Origin: Taxawa tesnikishii (nom. ined.)
Lineage: Eukaryota; Ascomycota; Dothideomycetes; Dothideales
Reading direction: 5' to 3'
Assembly (NCBI GenBank): GCA_030247885.1
Contig: JAPDRO010000017.1
Span: 186,001 to 250,000 of the forward strand
Length of the DNA stretch: 64,000 nt
Part shown: piece after piece, positions 12,206 to 25,321 of the stretch
Layout: each line of letters begins with the position of its first letter
How positions within the stretch are numbered: the stretch's first letter is position 1
The notes under the pieces: generated by a model
What the model was told of the DNA's origin: nothing
Databases searched by the model: none
What the model saw: only the letters and a program-made list of their open reading frames with translations
Position numbers and translations under genes: made by a program

Positions 12206-12806
12206 TCACATCGACACCTTCCTCGGCATGTCGTTGTGCTCGAGGGAATCTGCGATGCTATCGACGACGCCTTCGCTGTCGGTGCTGATGCGGCGGCGCT
12301 TCTGATGCTTGAGCTGCATTTCCACGTCCATGAGACGGCTCTGGACCCACTGGCGCATGCGGGCGTCATGTCGTACACTCTCGATGTTCAGGAGAGTGGC
12401 CAACGTCGTCTTAATCTGCTTGTTGATGTCGAAAAGCTTGTCCTCGTCGGCATCGACTGGACTTGGCAATGAATCCTCGAATGGCTCCTCCGGTATCGAG
12501 GTTCCACGGAGAGAGGGAGGGAAGTTGCCATGCCGCCGGTGCTAGGGGTGACAGGGGACAGTGTCGGACTCCAGGAGCGGGAGGCGGAAGCGGAGCGCCT
12601 GACGGGTGATGCGGTGGGAGAGGTAGGCGGAGAGGAGCTTTTGTGGATACGTCTGCGGACGTTGGTTTGTTGCGAGTTAAGCATCATGTAGGTTGTAATA
12701 AGAGAGGCCTACCGATTGAAGAGGTCAGGCGTTGCATTTTTTAATATGTGTATCGGATTAAAGATATGCTTACCCGCGATGGACTACCGTCCTGAGAGTC
12801 AGACAT
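12206..12806 (-). CDS. small conserved fungal protein, frame broken once
   Basis: An 11-codon first exon (MSDSQDGSPSR, 12806-12774) is followed by a clean 65-nt intron (12773-12709) and a second exon starting ASLITTYMMLNSQQTNVRRR. This exon continues through a Ser/Pro-rich part into a helical C-terminal region with LFDINKQIKTTLATLLN, VRHDARMRQWVQSRLMDVEM and a basic HQKRRR. The two halves of exon 2 lie in frames that differ by one missing base, with the seam around 12495-12515. The pattern resembles a small conserved ascomycete protein I recall without a name or function. Because both halves look conserved, a sequence error is as likely as gene loss. The chosen start is the only ATG followed by a perfect donor. 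Confidence 0.6.
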
Positions 12807-14080
12807 GAAGAGCCGGGCCATTGGTGTGAATCGTATTCGAAGTTTGCCTTGTGACCTCTGATGGGGCGAGGTCCCGAATGGGATGTGGTTGTCTATATAG
12901 ACCAGACGCTCTGATAAGCGTAGGCAGAACGATCGGGGTGTTTGGATCCTTCAGGGGATTATTTGATTGAAACGATGGGTGAGCGTTGTGAACGTTGAAC
13001 AGTGCTCGAGCTTCGAGGGGTAGCAATGACGATCCTGCTCTTTCCTGTTCAGTGGCTAATGAGAGCGTTTGTATGCGAGCGTTCGTTCGTCTTAGTGCTG
13101 CTGTGCCTGCTGGACGATGGTGCCAGGTGGTAGCTTCGATGGGTGCGAGTGGCTTGTATATAAAAAAGTAGGGTAAGGGAAGGCTCAAATAGGGGATATA
13201 TAGGTACTAAAGTAATAATAATGTTGATATCCTCCCGGCTGCGGCTCCGTGGTTATTTTATCTTCGGAGCATGACGTGCCTCGCTCGCAGTCGTACGTAC
13301 CCTGTTTGCCCTGTTCCATGACCTGAAACTCCAAGGATCGTGACTTGGCGCCACGACGGGCAAATCGGAGCTAGAGCCATCAAAGCAGGTTTGGTGGAGC
13401 AAGAGCCACTGTTGGACGCATCGGCCAGCAGGGCTCGATTTGCGCAGGTGGCGCGATCAGAAAGCCCGTCGCGCTCGTTCAACTCTTCCATGTCGTCGCG
13501 CGTCCCTGGTGATCCGCTGCCCACTTTCGCCTCGTAAGCCGGGATTCAATTAGGCAGTTAGCTAACCCCGGCCCACGCACCGCGAACCACGGCTAGCTAT
13601 ATGTGTCCTCAGCCTGACGTTTGGATTCTTTGCTCTTCCCCTTTGAGTCTAGCCGACGCTGTCCAATTTGCTGTTAGGCGAAGGCGGGGTCGACAGAAGA
13701 AAGAATGAAGTCATGCGCTCGTAACCTCCTCCGCCTGGCACCTCGGCGCTCTTGACCCTTAGCACATGCGCGCGGAGAGCAGTGACCCATTCTTACTCTA
13801 TCAGTGGTGGTGATGGGTGTGAAGGAGGGAGGATGGGATTCAACAGATCATGCTGTCTCCGAACGATAGGAAAGCTACCCAGCTGATGTTACTATCCCAT
13901 CACCAGGATCGTGTGCGAGCCACAACTCATTCCGATGCCGATTTTGCCGTGCGATCCTTGATCCCTTCACAGCAACAGAGAAGGGCACCTTCTCGCGGAA
14001 CAGAAGCCGCCGCAAACCATCCTCATCCAGGATAAGTTATCCTCAATCTCAATACCTAACGGCGCCCCAGTCGCCCAAGT
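12807..14080. other. gene-free stretch
   Basis: About 1.3 kb with only short overlapping frames on both strands and no family resemblance. The right-hand 300 bases before the minus-strand gene start are probably its promoter. The rest (13.2-14.0 kb) shows nothing I can name. Confidence 0.45.
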
Positions 14081-14162
14081 ACATCTGTACCAGATTTCGT
14101 AATGGCTGTCCCGCAGTGCCTACATCTGTACAAGATCTCGTAACAGCTATCCTGCAGTGCAT
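14081..14162 (+). repeat. 41-bp imperfect tandem duplication
   Basis: Two adjacent 41-bp units (14081-14121 and 14122-14162), each starting ACATCTGTAC, match at 34 of 41 positions; five of the seven differences are transitions. The unit is not part of any recognised gene. Confidence 0.85.
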
Positions 14163-14287
14163 TCCCAGTGCGCCGTCGAAATCCCCTGGGCGGATAAAAC
14201 GGCCAAAACCGACAGCGGCAGAGGCGCAGAATTCCACCATCATGCAGCAGCTCACCAACCGCCACATGCCGAATGCTGGGAGGCAGG

Positions 14288-14557
14288 CAGGGGTCGGATT
14301 GAGCTGCGTGGAGTGGAGTCGACACGCAGGCAGGCATTGTGTGCGTGCAATCACGGAGTCGCTTCCAGCGGTAGAGTATTGCTCCGACAGGTGAGCTTGT
14401 CAACAAATCCCATCCGTCGCTATGCGACATTGCCGAACAGGCACAGGCATTTGACAGTGACAGGGGTCGACATGAGTGGAGTCCACGAGCAAGCAGGCAT
14501 TGCATGCAGGTAAGTAACCACGGAGACGCTTCCAATAGGGGAATGAAACCCCGACGG
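14288..14557 (+). repeat. diverged direct repeat of about 100 bp
   Basis: Segments 14288-14391 and about 14460-14557 run parallel: CAGGGGTCG, then GTGGAGTC, CAGGCATTG, CACGGAGNCGCTTCCA and CCGACNGG occur in the same order and spacing in both, with many substitutions and small length changes between. Together with the 41-bp duplication just upstream this marks a patch of old local duplication or an eroded repeat family member. No terminal inverted repeats or coding remnants are visible. Confidence 0.65.
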
Positions 14558-14830
14558 AGCATGTTCCGTGTAGAGGAGACGGGAAAGCCCACCGACCAGG
14601 ATGTCCGACTTCGTCAAAAGCCGCATCTCGATTCTTGGTGCATTTTTCGAATCGCCATGATCCACTTTCGCATCCCGAGAACCGCATTCTCGACTCCGCT
14701 ATAACATCGCCGCCAGGCCCGCCACTTCCGCGCATCGAAGAATCAACACTATATCTCTCGATCCCAACGCTAGTTCTTCGTACACACTGCCCACAAGAGC
14801 CTCACCACAAGAGTCTCATCAGCTTTCGGA

Positions 14831-15645
14831 TTAGTCCACTCGCGCCGTCCCGCTCTCACCACTGGATCCACCGACTCCATCAGCCTCATCACCACCTCCG
14901 CCGACCTCATCAGCATGACTCCTTCCCCTCCAGAATCCCTTCCCATAACTCACACAAATCTCCTCCCCTTCGCAACCCCAGCCTTCCACTTCCCACTCTT
15001 CCCCTCTCCCATCACAAACACTCCAATCCTCCTCTCCCACCCTCCCTCCCCGACCCTGACCCAGCAATCCCTAAATTCCGCATTCGGCCTATCTCTGATC
15101 CCCTGTAATCGTTCACAAACCGCGCCTCATTCCCCTCCCCGTCGCATCCACACTCAACCCCGTCCCGCTGCCGCCAACATCCCTCTCCAAGCTCAAGTCG
15201 TAGTCGGACTCGGGATCCGTATCCCCGACCGCGTCCGTGTGCACGCGGCCCAGGTAGTGCAGGACGAAGGATCCCGGCGGCAGATGGCGCGTTGCGAAGA
15301 GCCCGCACTGCCCGTACGCCGGGTGCGCGGCGTCCGTGATCCTCTCTATCCTGACGAGCGGACACGGCTTGGCGAGCTCGGCGTCGGCGGTTTTGGGCAG
15401 GGCGGCGGTGGCGCGCGAGGGCGTGTTGAGGAGCTTGAGGAGGAGCGGGTCACGTGGGGAGAGCTGGTCGGCTGGGTTAGGTAGGTGATGCCCGACGAGG
15501 AAGGCCAGTTGATGGGCAGGGCTGGACGTGTCGGACGTGCTGTGGGAGAATGAGCGCTGGGAGTGTTTGGGTTTGGAAGAGGCTTCGGGACTGTGTATTT
15601 GGCGGTGCCGTCGACGCTCGATGATTTGGAAGCTGAAGACGGCAT
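14831..15645 (-). CDS. SET-domain protein, reading frame broken in several places
   Basis: Minus-strand pieces follow the order of a fungal SET-domain (methyltransferase-like) protein. They are an N-terminal part with KYTVPKPLPNP and PALPINWPSS, then CPLVRIERITDAAHPAYGQC with GLFATRHLPPGSFVLHYLG (about 15325-15235), SDYDLSLERD, NEARFVNDYRG, RPNAEFRDCWVRVGE, and finally EEICVSYGKGFW near 14960. The NEARFVNDYRG part corresponds to the cofactor/pseudoknot motif of SET folds. Frame changes occur near 15465, 15134, 15102 and 14967. The last three each fall in a run of four G (C on the plus strand) where a fifth base would keep the consensus frame. I therefore suspect assembly errors over true decay. 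The substrate is unknown; the start at 15645 is the only ATG in the first frame. Confidence 0.6.
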
Positions 15646-16504
15646 GGCTTGCGTGTGGTTGAAACTGTTTCTCACTGGAACTGTGACCTTCTTGAACAGA
15701 CGCTTGCCCCGTTTGGACTTGGAGCCGCTTTTGCCAGTAGAGAGGGTGGGCTGTCCGGATGCTGCTGCACCCTTGGTAATCCGCACGCGAGAACGCAACG
15801 AGTTTCGGTAGCGACTACGCGCAGAGGAACCGTTCTCCTCCGTATGGTAGTACGAACCGCGTGATGTTCTTGCGGCCAGAAGATGCAAATACGAACATGT
15901 GAAGGGATTATAGATGTGAGAAAAAAGGTCTTGCGCTATCTGAGATGGTAGGTGGTGTTTTACATGGTTGTGATGGCCCACGTCCGCGTCTGGATTTTCC
16001 CACGGATATTTCTCGTCCAACGCAGCAACTCGTTGAACTTATCGTTTCCAGAATCGATGATACTAGGGAATTTAACGACTCGATGCACGCAAAACTGATC
16101 TAGATGCAGGTGTTCAGGTTCTAGAAAAGTAATTGGAATCCTGTCGCACGACAAACGCCTGCTCTTGGCGTTGGTCACGGTGAGGGTCTGACGTTTCTTG
16201 TGTTCGTTCAAGCCCGCACGCTCCTGCTGCTTGATAAAGATGAGGTTATGGTTTGCAAATTGTATTCATCTCATTTCAAGCCAACTCAGGTGCTCAAGAG
16301 GCCTTTGTCATACCTACCGGTCTTTCACGATATCAAACACAGCAACAAGGAATGAATAGGTAGCGGTCGAATGCTTTTTCCAGCCTTTTCGGTTCTTCGC
16401 TAAGTCATCATTATTTACATAGACACATCGTATTTTCGGCCTTCCCCGCGACTCCGCAGGGAGGCTCCATATCATATCCTTCTCATTCCGACAGGATGGT
16501 TCCT
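15646..16504. other. intergenic, SET gene to mannitol dehydrogenase
   Basis: This 860-bp stretch contains the region upstream of the SET gene and the 3' end of the mannitol dehydrogenase gene (both -). The first 200 bases continue open in the SET-gene frame and read basic (KSGSKSKRGKRLFKK), so the SET protein may start further upstream through a missed exon. No other feature is seen. Confidence 0.4.
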
Positions 16505-18234
<1,730 letters not shown>

Positions 18235-20016
18235 ATGTATTCAACCCGTCAAGTAGACGATCAGGTCCTTATCCTGCGCCAACGCGTACAAGACGCCGAA
18301 ACCCAACTGCGCGACCTGAAACTACAACTCCAACAAGCCGAAGCACAAGCTCAAGCCGCCCACGACCTGAGTCAAGCCTACGAGGGCGGACTACCTTTGA
18401 CTGGCAAGATGAACTGCACGCTGTACTCTCGCACAACAGCACCTATGTTCCAGAGCCCTCGACCGCCGCCGCTGCCTCTACCGGCAACGAAGAACCAATC
18501 AAGCACGAGCAGCCATGGTCGTGGCCGCTGACAGCAGAAGATTACAAGCGTTATGGCCGCCAGCTCATCATGCCTGAAATCGGACTACAGGGCCAACTCC
18601 GCCTGAAGCGCGCGCGTGTGCTCCTAGTCGGCGTAGGCGGTCTGGGATGTCCTGCTGCCGCATACCTAGCCGGTGCGGGCGTGGGCACGCTGGGGTTGAT
18701 AGATGGGGACACGGTCGAGGTGTCCAACTTGCATCGACAGGTCGCGCACTCGACGGAAAGAGTCGGGATGAGTAAAGTGGATAGCGCGATTGAGTATCTG
18801 CGGGCGTGCGTGTTGTCCTCCCTCTCTTTTCCATCCTCTGCTCCCGCCCGGACATCCGATACTGTACCGACGGACTCGTTTTGTCGAGTTGTCCCGGCAA
18901 GAGAAGTAAGACCAAGAGCAGGTGAGCTAAGACTGTAGCAATAGGCTGAACCCCAACCCCACATACATCCCCCACCGCTACCACCTCGTCCCTCAAGACG
19001 CCCTCGCCCTCTTCTCCGCGTACGACCTCGTCCTTGATTGCACCGACCACCCAACCTCGCGCTACCTGATCTCAGACGCGTGTGTACTGGCAGGCAGACC
19101 GCTCGTCTCAGCGTCTGCACTGCGCTCAGAGGGACAGCTCATGGTGCTCAACTGTCCCGCAAAAGCTCCCGGAGCAGGCGACGGCGGGCCCTGCTACCGC
19201 TGCGTATTCCCCAAGCCTCCACCCGCGGAGAGCGTCGTCAGTTGCGGCGAGGGCGGCATCCTAGGACCCGTCGTGGGCGTCATGGGCGTGCTCCAAGCGC
19301 TCGAAGCCATCAAGGTCATCGCGCGAGGCGCGCTGGACCCCGTCGACGTCGACACCCCCATGAGCGACGGCAGTCCCAACCTCACCACCACCACCTCCGC
19401 CGGACCCGGACCCGGACCCGATCCGAAGCCCGCAGCGCCACCGGCGCCGCCCTCTCTGCTCCTCTTCTCCGCCTTCACGAGCCCGCCCTTCCGCACCGTG
19501 CGCCTGCGCTCCCGACGCGCGAACTGCGTCGCTTGCTCCGCGCACGCCATCATCACGGCCGACAGCCTGACGTCCGGCAGTCTGGACTACGTCGCCTTCT
19601 GCGGCGCGACGAAGCCCGTTTCCCTGCTCGGGCCCGAAGAGAGGATCTCCGCGACCGACTTTGCGACGCTGGTGAGCCGGCAGGAAGGGATCGAGGACCG
19701 CGTGGACGGGGGTGAGAGAGTGCTCGTCGACGTGCGCGACGCGACCCGCTTCGAGCTCGCGCACTTGCCGGGCTCGGTCAATATCCCCTGGAGCGGGTTT
19801 GCGGACGCTGTCGCGGCCAAGGAAGGCGAGGGCGACGGGGACGACGCGAGCAGCTGGAAGGGTAAACAGGTGTTTGTCGTCTGTCGCCTCGGAAACGATT
19901 CGCAGCTCGCGGTCAGGATGCTCAAGGACAGTGGCGTAGCAGGCGATGCTCGCGACATCGAGGGTGGGTTCAGGGCATGGAGGAATGAAGTCGATGGCGA
20001 ATGGCCGGATTGTTGA
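18235..20016 (+). CDS. UBA4: UBA4/MOCS3-type adenylyltransferase-sulfurtransferase
   Basis: The protein activates the ubiquitin-like Urm1 for tRNA wobble-uridine thiolation and protein urmylation, and its MOCS3-type relatives also serve molybdopterin synthase. The N-terminus is a coiled coil ([20 protein letters not shown]). The E1-like domain follows with [19 protein letters not shown], the acidic loop [13 protein letters not shown], zinc cysteine pairs CYRC and CVAC, and the transfer cysteine in SCGEGGILG. The C-terminal rhodanese domain carries the active-site loop CRLGNDSQ. One intron (18806-18944) joins in phase. The coiled-coil part and the E1 part are one base out of frame, with the seam at about 18381-18390 (GAGGGCGG); restoring one base gives a normal protein. 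This is an essential-type housekeeping gene, so a sequence error is the simplest reading. Confidence 0.92.
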
Positions 20017-20817
20017 GGCTCGAAAATGACGTGTCGTTGCTCCTTTGATCATCCAGTGGTGTTTCCGCCGGAGAGGTTCGGTGGCATCTCCGATGAGAGT
20101 ACACAGGGGGATGTGTGGATTTGGAATGACTACTTCGAGATTCGCCAGCTTGAGAGGACTGTCTGAGGAGACAGTATCGGTTTTGCGGTGCCTGGAGTTG
20201 TCGCTGCGAGTGTGACGATGCGGGATACGTGTAAGTGCGCAAAGAGTCTGGAGAGAATTGTTGGAGCATTGATGAAAAGGCGCTTGGTAAGAGATGCGGT
20301 TTATTCGGACGGGGTTGATCGGGATGTGTCGACAAGAGCTCAGTCACTTTGCACAATGGATACAGCGAGAGGATTAGATGCCGGGCCAAAAGTCGGACCG
20401 CCGGCAGCGCATAGTTTTGTTTGAGATAGTCGGCCGTGAAAGCACGATTTATCGTACAAAGGATATCTATGGCTGGAAGCACATATTGACAGCAAAAGTC
20501 CGATAAAAACATCCGCGCAATGTTTGGTAAAGAGAATTAATTGGTTGAGAAAGAGATGATAACCCGCCGCAATGGACAGAACAAAGAAGGCTCCCTCGAG
20601 ATAAAACTCATTAGCAGGAGAGAGATTTTGAAATCTACGAAACCGATCAAAACGTGTGAGCGAAAACGTCGTTGTGCCCCGAGTCGTGAGAAAGCATACA
20701 GGCCCGGACGCCTGATTGCTAATGTTGTCGTGACCCCGTTGCCGAATCCATCACCCCTCATCCCCATGTCTTCACATCAGGCCATAGAGGCTAGACGCGA
20801 GCCCACGGACGAGACGC
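20017..20817. other. convergent intergenic region
   Basis: An 801-bp gap lies between the 3' ends of UBA4 (+) and the cell-wall protein (-). It has a low-complexity AT-rich part around 20440-20640. No coding or RNA feature is recognised. Confidence 0.45.
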
Positions 20818-21396
20818 TTAGAGAGCGAAGGCGGCAAGACCGAAGATGGCGGCAAGACCAGCGCCAGAGATGGTGGCCTTGCTGGCGGCACCAGTGAATG
20901 GAACTGGGGAGCTAGAGGAGCCAGTGGTAACGCCAGTGCCAGAGGCAACTGGGCCCTTGGTGGTGGAAGCGGTGCCGTTGGAGTAGACCGGGGCAGTGGT
21001 TGGGATGACTGGGGCAGCCGGGGTGCTGGCGCTGGAAGAGACAGAGACAGCAGCAGCTGGGGAGCTGGAGCTAGAAACCTCAACTGGGGCAGCTGGGGAG
21101 CTGGAGGCCACGACGGCGGAGGAGGTGGCCGGCTTGGTGATGGTGCATGGGCAGTCCTGGTTCTGTCAGCATGTTGCGGTTGAAGTTTACGCAAGAGGAA
21201 AACTCACGGTGATGGTCAGGGTGGTGGCCTCAGACACGGTGTAGGTGACGCCGTTGTGGGTGAGGGAGGTGGCCTCCGGGCAGTAGGTGGTGAAGGCAGT
21301 GACGACCTCGGTCACGTAGACTGGGGCAGTGCCGTTGGAGTAGGCAGCGGCGCCAGTGGCGGCAGCGACGGCAGCGGCAGCGACGGAGAAACGCAT
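20818..21396 (-). CDS. small Ser/Ala-rich cell-wall protein with GPI-type ends
   Basis: Exon 1 (21396-21208) begins with a signal peptide ([20 protein letters not shown]) and a conserved head with [18 protein letters not shown] and [11 protein letters not shown]. Exon 2 (from 21156) opens with DCPCTITKP and then a Ser/Thr/Ala/Pro-rich stalk to a hydrophobic C-terminus ([15 protein letters not shown]), the usual GPI-attachment signal. Total 175 residues. The pattern (signal peptide, two or three conserved Cys, glycosylation-rich stalk, GPI tail) is that of abundant ascomycete wall proteins; no enzymatic motif is present. The acceptor could lie six bases earlier, adding Asn-Gln. The long pyrimidine-rich leader suggests strong expression, which is inference. 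Confidence 0.85.
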
Positions 21397-23738
21397 TTTG
21401 ATGGTATTAAGGTATTAAGGAGTATAAACTCGTAGATTGTACTGTTGCGGAACGGGTGGTAGGAGAGAGTCGTTCGACGTGGGTGCTGAAAGCGAATGTA
21501 ATCGGTGAAACCGGGAGGTGCAGGTGGCTTGTCTGTGAACGAGAGAGTGTGTTGTGGGATGGGAAGGGAAGACTGGAGGTGCGAGGACGAAATGGTTTAT
21601 ATCCGCGGGCCAGGCACATGTTGGCCGTGGGTCCTGCGGCTCCTGCCCTGAACGCCTGCAACGGACCGACCAACCAAATCACGCTGCCCCTGACCGAAGT
21701 GGACATGGAGGCTTGCGCTACGCGGCGGCTACCAAACTCGGTTTTCCCCGTACGAGGAAAGGGAGATTAATATCGGCCGCACTCGACTTCAATCTTAGTT
21801 GTCGCCTCTGACTGGCCGCGATATTTGGCACGCGATAATCTCCTCTGGCGCTGCCCGCCAATGGAACGGTTGGAAAGAAGCGTGGTAGCCTTTGTAACGT
21901 ACCAAACGGTTGACCGGCCGCCGTGATCGTGTGCTCCCTCTTTCTGCGCCAAGGACAAGAGCTCGACTATCAGCGATAAAACAACTGCCTGCGTTGCGTG
22001 CGTGTACGCCACGGCTCGGCGTCCAGCTGCCGTGCGAATTGCTGAATGTAACCATAGGGCAAGATGCTCCGGAGGCTCGTCGTCTTGCTCCGAGCGTCCT
22101 GTTTACCCTGAACGCCGCGCATGTGCAGTTCTTGGTCTCTTCCAATAGCCAACGCCATGATACCGCATGATTTACTAAGCGATTGTTCTTGCGATTGCGA
22201 TACGAAGCCGCAATCGATCAGCGGTCACTGAAGAGTTTTGTTCTGATGCAAAGCGACGGAGAGTCAAGTTTCAGTGTGCTACCCGACCGGCATAAGAAAC
22301 GCACACATTGCCCACTCGTCCTGTACGACACCAGCCCCAACTCTGCCGCAACATGGCCGGAAGCGTCTTGCTGTTTGTTTGCGTCTCATTACTCCGCAGC
22401 TAGCCTTACCACTACCACAAGCGCCGTTTGCCGCCGTTCTGAAAGCAAAAGCCCGACTCCCGTCGATCAGCTTCCTCCCTTGCGTGGGCGCGAGCATCGA
22501 CCACTCTGGTCACTCTGGTCACTCTGGTCACTCTGGTCACTCTGGTCGACCACTGTGGCCCGGTACGTTTACTCCGCGGTACCTGCGCAAGCGCAAAAGC
22601 AGTGACGTACCAACTACACCAAGCCGTTGAACTTGGTTATCTTGGAAGATTGCGTACACGACAGGAAACACGCATCTGTCATGACTCAATCCCTCTCACA
22701 TGCGCTCGGTCTGTGGTCTGTTAATCCAAGCGTTATGGGTGTGCGTAAGAGCAGAGGCAGCTGCCAGGCCGTGGCAAATTGCCGTGGAGAACTGCGCACC
22801 AGCTGGCTGTGCGAGCGAGGACCCTTTGAGGTCTAGGTGTCCTGGCAAGACCCTGTTTATTTCCGTACCTAACCGCGTCTCTGTCGTGCTACACCGTCTC
22901 CTGACAGTGCCCTCTGTTTACATACCAGTGTATAGCACATTCATTTCTTTGCTGGCCTGTTTGATTCTGGATCATACCCAGTACGTACCACGGACTCTTC
23001 CTCCTTTACAATCATACGGATTACGAATCATGCTCTAGCAGCGATAATAGACTATTGCACGTTGCAAGGGGCAAATGGTCCTCGATGCCGGAGACCCGGA
23101 CCACATTGCTTCAATAACGAACAGGCACTTCCTTCTTATGAATGCTGGCAGGGAGACGTTGCCACGCACTGAATCCTTGACCTGATCACACATGACGCTG
23201 CGTCTTTATCTCTACCAATGCAAGGCATCTGGCATATCCCGACAAACGTTCGAATCGCAGTATATCAACGCCCATGAGATCCTGCTGCTGCGGGGTCTTT
23301 ACTTTACTGGCCTTTTCGGGGTTTGATTGCTTGCGAGCGAAGGTAATGCAAGTGGTTGGTTTGGACACGATGCAAGGAGCAGATGAACCAAGTCGCAGCA
23401 TCGCCCGTGACCGCAGGCTCTCTCCTGCGAGAACCATCAGATGATGGCACATCACAAAGGACTGTGAGCCAGCCTATACTCCTGGTCGTTTCACCGTGTA
23501 CAGGGTGCGCAGCACCACAAATTCCCTATCTGTGAGATCAGGTCGTTCAAGACACTTCGGCAGCTTGTTCCAGAGGATACATACAATGCTCTAGGGACGA
23601 AATTGTTCTTTTATCCTTCGGATCGAGTACTCCCTTACTAAGCACAATGGCACGCTATACGTTCTTGACGCTTGAAAGTGTGGTGAACGGGCCTCCGTCA
23701 TGAAGTTCATTATCGTCACGATCATGAGAAGACATCGT
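21397..23738. other. 2.3-kb gene-free stretch
   Basis: No frame here shows conserved motifs or paired splice sites. The first 300 bases are probably the promoter of the cell-wall protein. A five-copy 9-bp repeat lies at 22502-22546. The rest is unremarkable mixed sequence with frames on both strands no longer than about 140 codons. Confidence 0.5.
22502..22546 (+). repeat. five perfect copies of a 9-bp unit
   Basis: The unit CACTCTGGT is repeated five times without change. Nine is a multiple of three, so any frame across it stays open and reads as a three-residue repeat (for example HSG); this explains the open frames here without implying a gene. Confidence 0.9.
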
Positions 23739-25087
23739 TCAGTTAGGACGCACGTTACCCAAGAAGACAACAAGTACAGCACAATATCTGGTCCAACGTT
23801 AGCAGACGACGATGTGGGCTATACAAGAACTTACGCAGCTGCAGCACCGAGGATCTCATGCCGTCTTGCTCGGGTGAACAGGGACAGCACAGCGGAAAAC
23901 AACAGCGTGAAAACAAGCAAAATTCCAATGCATACTGCGTTTTCTTGTCCAGTCATAACACCGTTCACTGTACCGTTGACCAGGTGGTAAAGCAGGTATA
24001 TCGGCAAGATCAACAGAACCAGGATCCCGATCGTGATGATGAGCGTGGCACAGAGCTCGATCCGGCTACGAGTGTAGTATACCTCATTGGCACCGGCTGA
24101 TTTTTTCCGCGTTTCCTGCGATGCAGGGTCAACATCTCTCGCAGCAGAAAACAGTGCGCTGGGAAAGAAGAACTCACTTCAGAAGAAAACAGCGTGTGCA
24201 CCCACAAGAACGGACGTCTGTGTAAGAGGTGCAGCACGTTCTCGATCGACCTATCCAGCCAAGCATGTTCGCGGCCTGGCCGGAGCGTGACAAGATCCTC
24301 TCGGTGTAGGATGTACGATCTTTCGTCATCTGTGACGGGCTTCTCATTGTCGAGGTAGTTAACGACGCTCCTATACTCGGACGCACTGGGTCGCTTGAAT
24401 GCCATAAGCTGCTGCGCGGCCGTCAAAACGGTAGCTTTGGAGCAGTCAGTCAGTCAGCCAGCCACGGCGGATGGGATTGAATGGAAGCGACTTACAGTAC
24501 TCGCAGAATTTGAGCTTGATCTTTGCGAGCAGTTCCCTCCGCTGCGCAGCATCCTTCTCTGGCAAGGCCCGAGTTAGTAGCCTCTCGAGGTGTTCCGCCT
24601 CGTCCTTGCGGTCCATGGCGTCCAACTGCTCTTCAAGCTGCCGCATCTCGTCTTGCAAATCGAGAAGCAATCGTGCTTGCAGATAGCCGAACCGTCGGTA
24701 TAGCATGAAGCATTCGCTGCTGTCCTTGAAAGCTGCGAGATTGGGGTATCCGTCTTCAAACTCTTGTACTGTAAAACAAACGTTATTCACAAAAGTCCTT
24801 CTGTTGCTTTGTACCCAGCACTAAGGAGCCCACGAACAGCTTCTGATTCTCGTCTCCGGCAACTGCTTTCGCTGCGGCCAAAGCGATGAGAGCCTCTCTC
24901 GCAGTGATCCTTTCGAACAGTCGGCGTCTTGCGTCTGGCCTGTTTCTGCGGGCAATTGCTCCGTCTTGGGTTCTTCGCTCTTGAATGTATCTGCTCTCAG
25001 CGTCGAGCAAGTGTAATCACTCTGGGTGGGCGAATGGGCGATGCCTTCTTCCAGCCTTCGAGCGTCATGCTTTTCGTAATCGACCAT
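23739..25087 (-). CDS. DUF6594 membrane protein
   Basis: Exons at 24768-24496, 24434-24178, 24115-23835 and 23787-23739 join in phase, preceded by a first exon starting with the ATG at 25087. The core opens EFEDGYPNLAAF and continues YRRFGYLQARLLLDLQDEM, a coiled-coil EQLDAMDRKDE, then SYILHREDLVTLRPGREHAW. It ends in three membrane spans (IITIGILVLLILPIYLLYHL; ILLVFTLLFSAVLSLFTRA; AAYCAVLVVFLGNV). This is the fungal DUF6594 layout: a helical N-terminal region and a C-terminal membrane anchor. The domain's function is not established. The first intron is uncertain. A donor after RIRS keeps the upstream frame, whereas a better-looking 49-nt intron (GTACAA...AATAAC...TTTTACAG) would need the preceding exon one base out of frame. 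Confidence 0.8.
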
Positions 25088-25321
25088 CGTATCAGGCTTA
25101 CGCTGACGAGATCCTTTTCTCAAACAATAACGCTCAGTTGGTGTCTACGTATAGGCAGCACTTCAAACATTTATCATTAATCAACTCAGCCTCTCTGTCG
25201 GCACCATCTTCGGCAAGCCTTGCACTCTATGCACGCGCAGCTGCATGCCATCCAAGGCCGCCCATTCCCCACCCCGCCTTCGCCTCACCGGTGACACAGC
25301 CACAATCATCATCCCACCGTC

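Noticed and set aside
22183-22630. overlapping plus-strand frames of 118-140 codons spanning the 9-bp repeat
   Set aside because: They are held open by the repeat, lack conserved sequence and splice signals, and compete with each other in two frames.
23240-23262. tRNA B-box-like GTTCGAATC
   Set aside because: No A-box at the right distance and no pairing acceptor stem around it.
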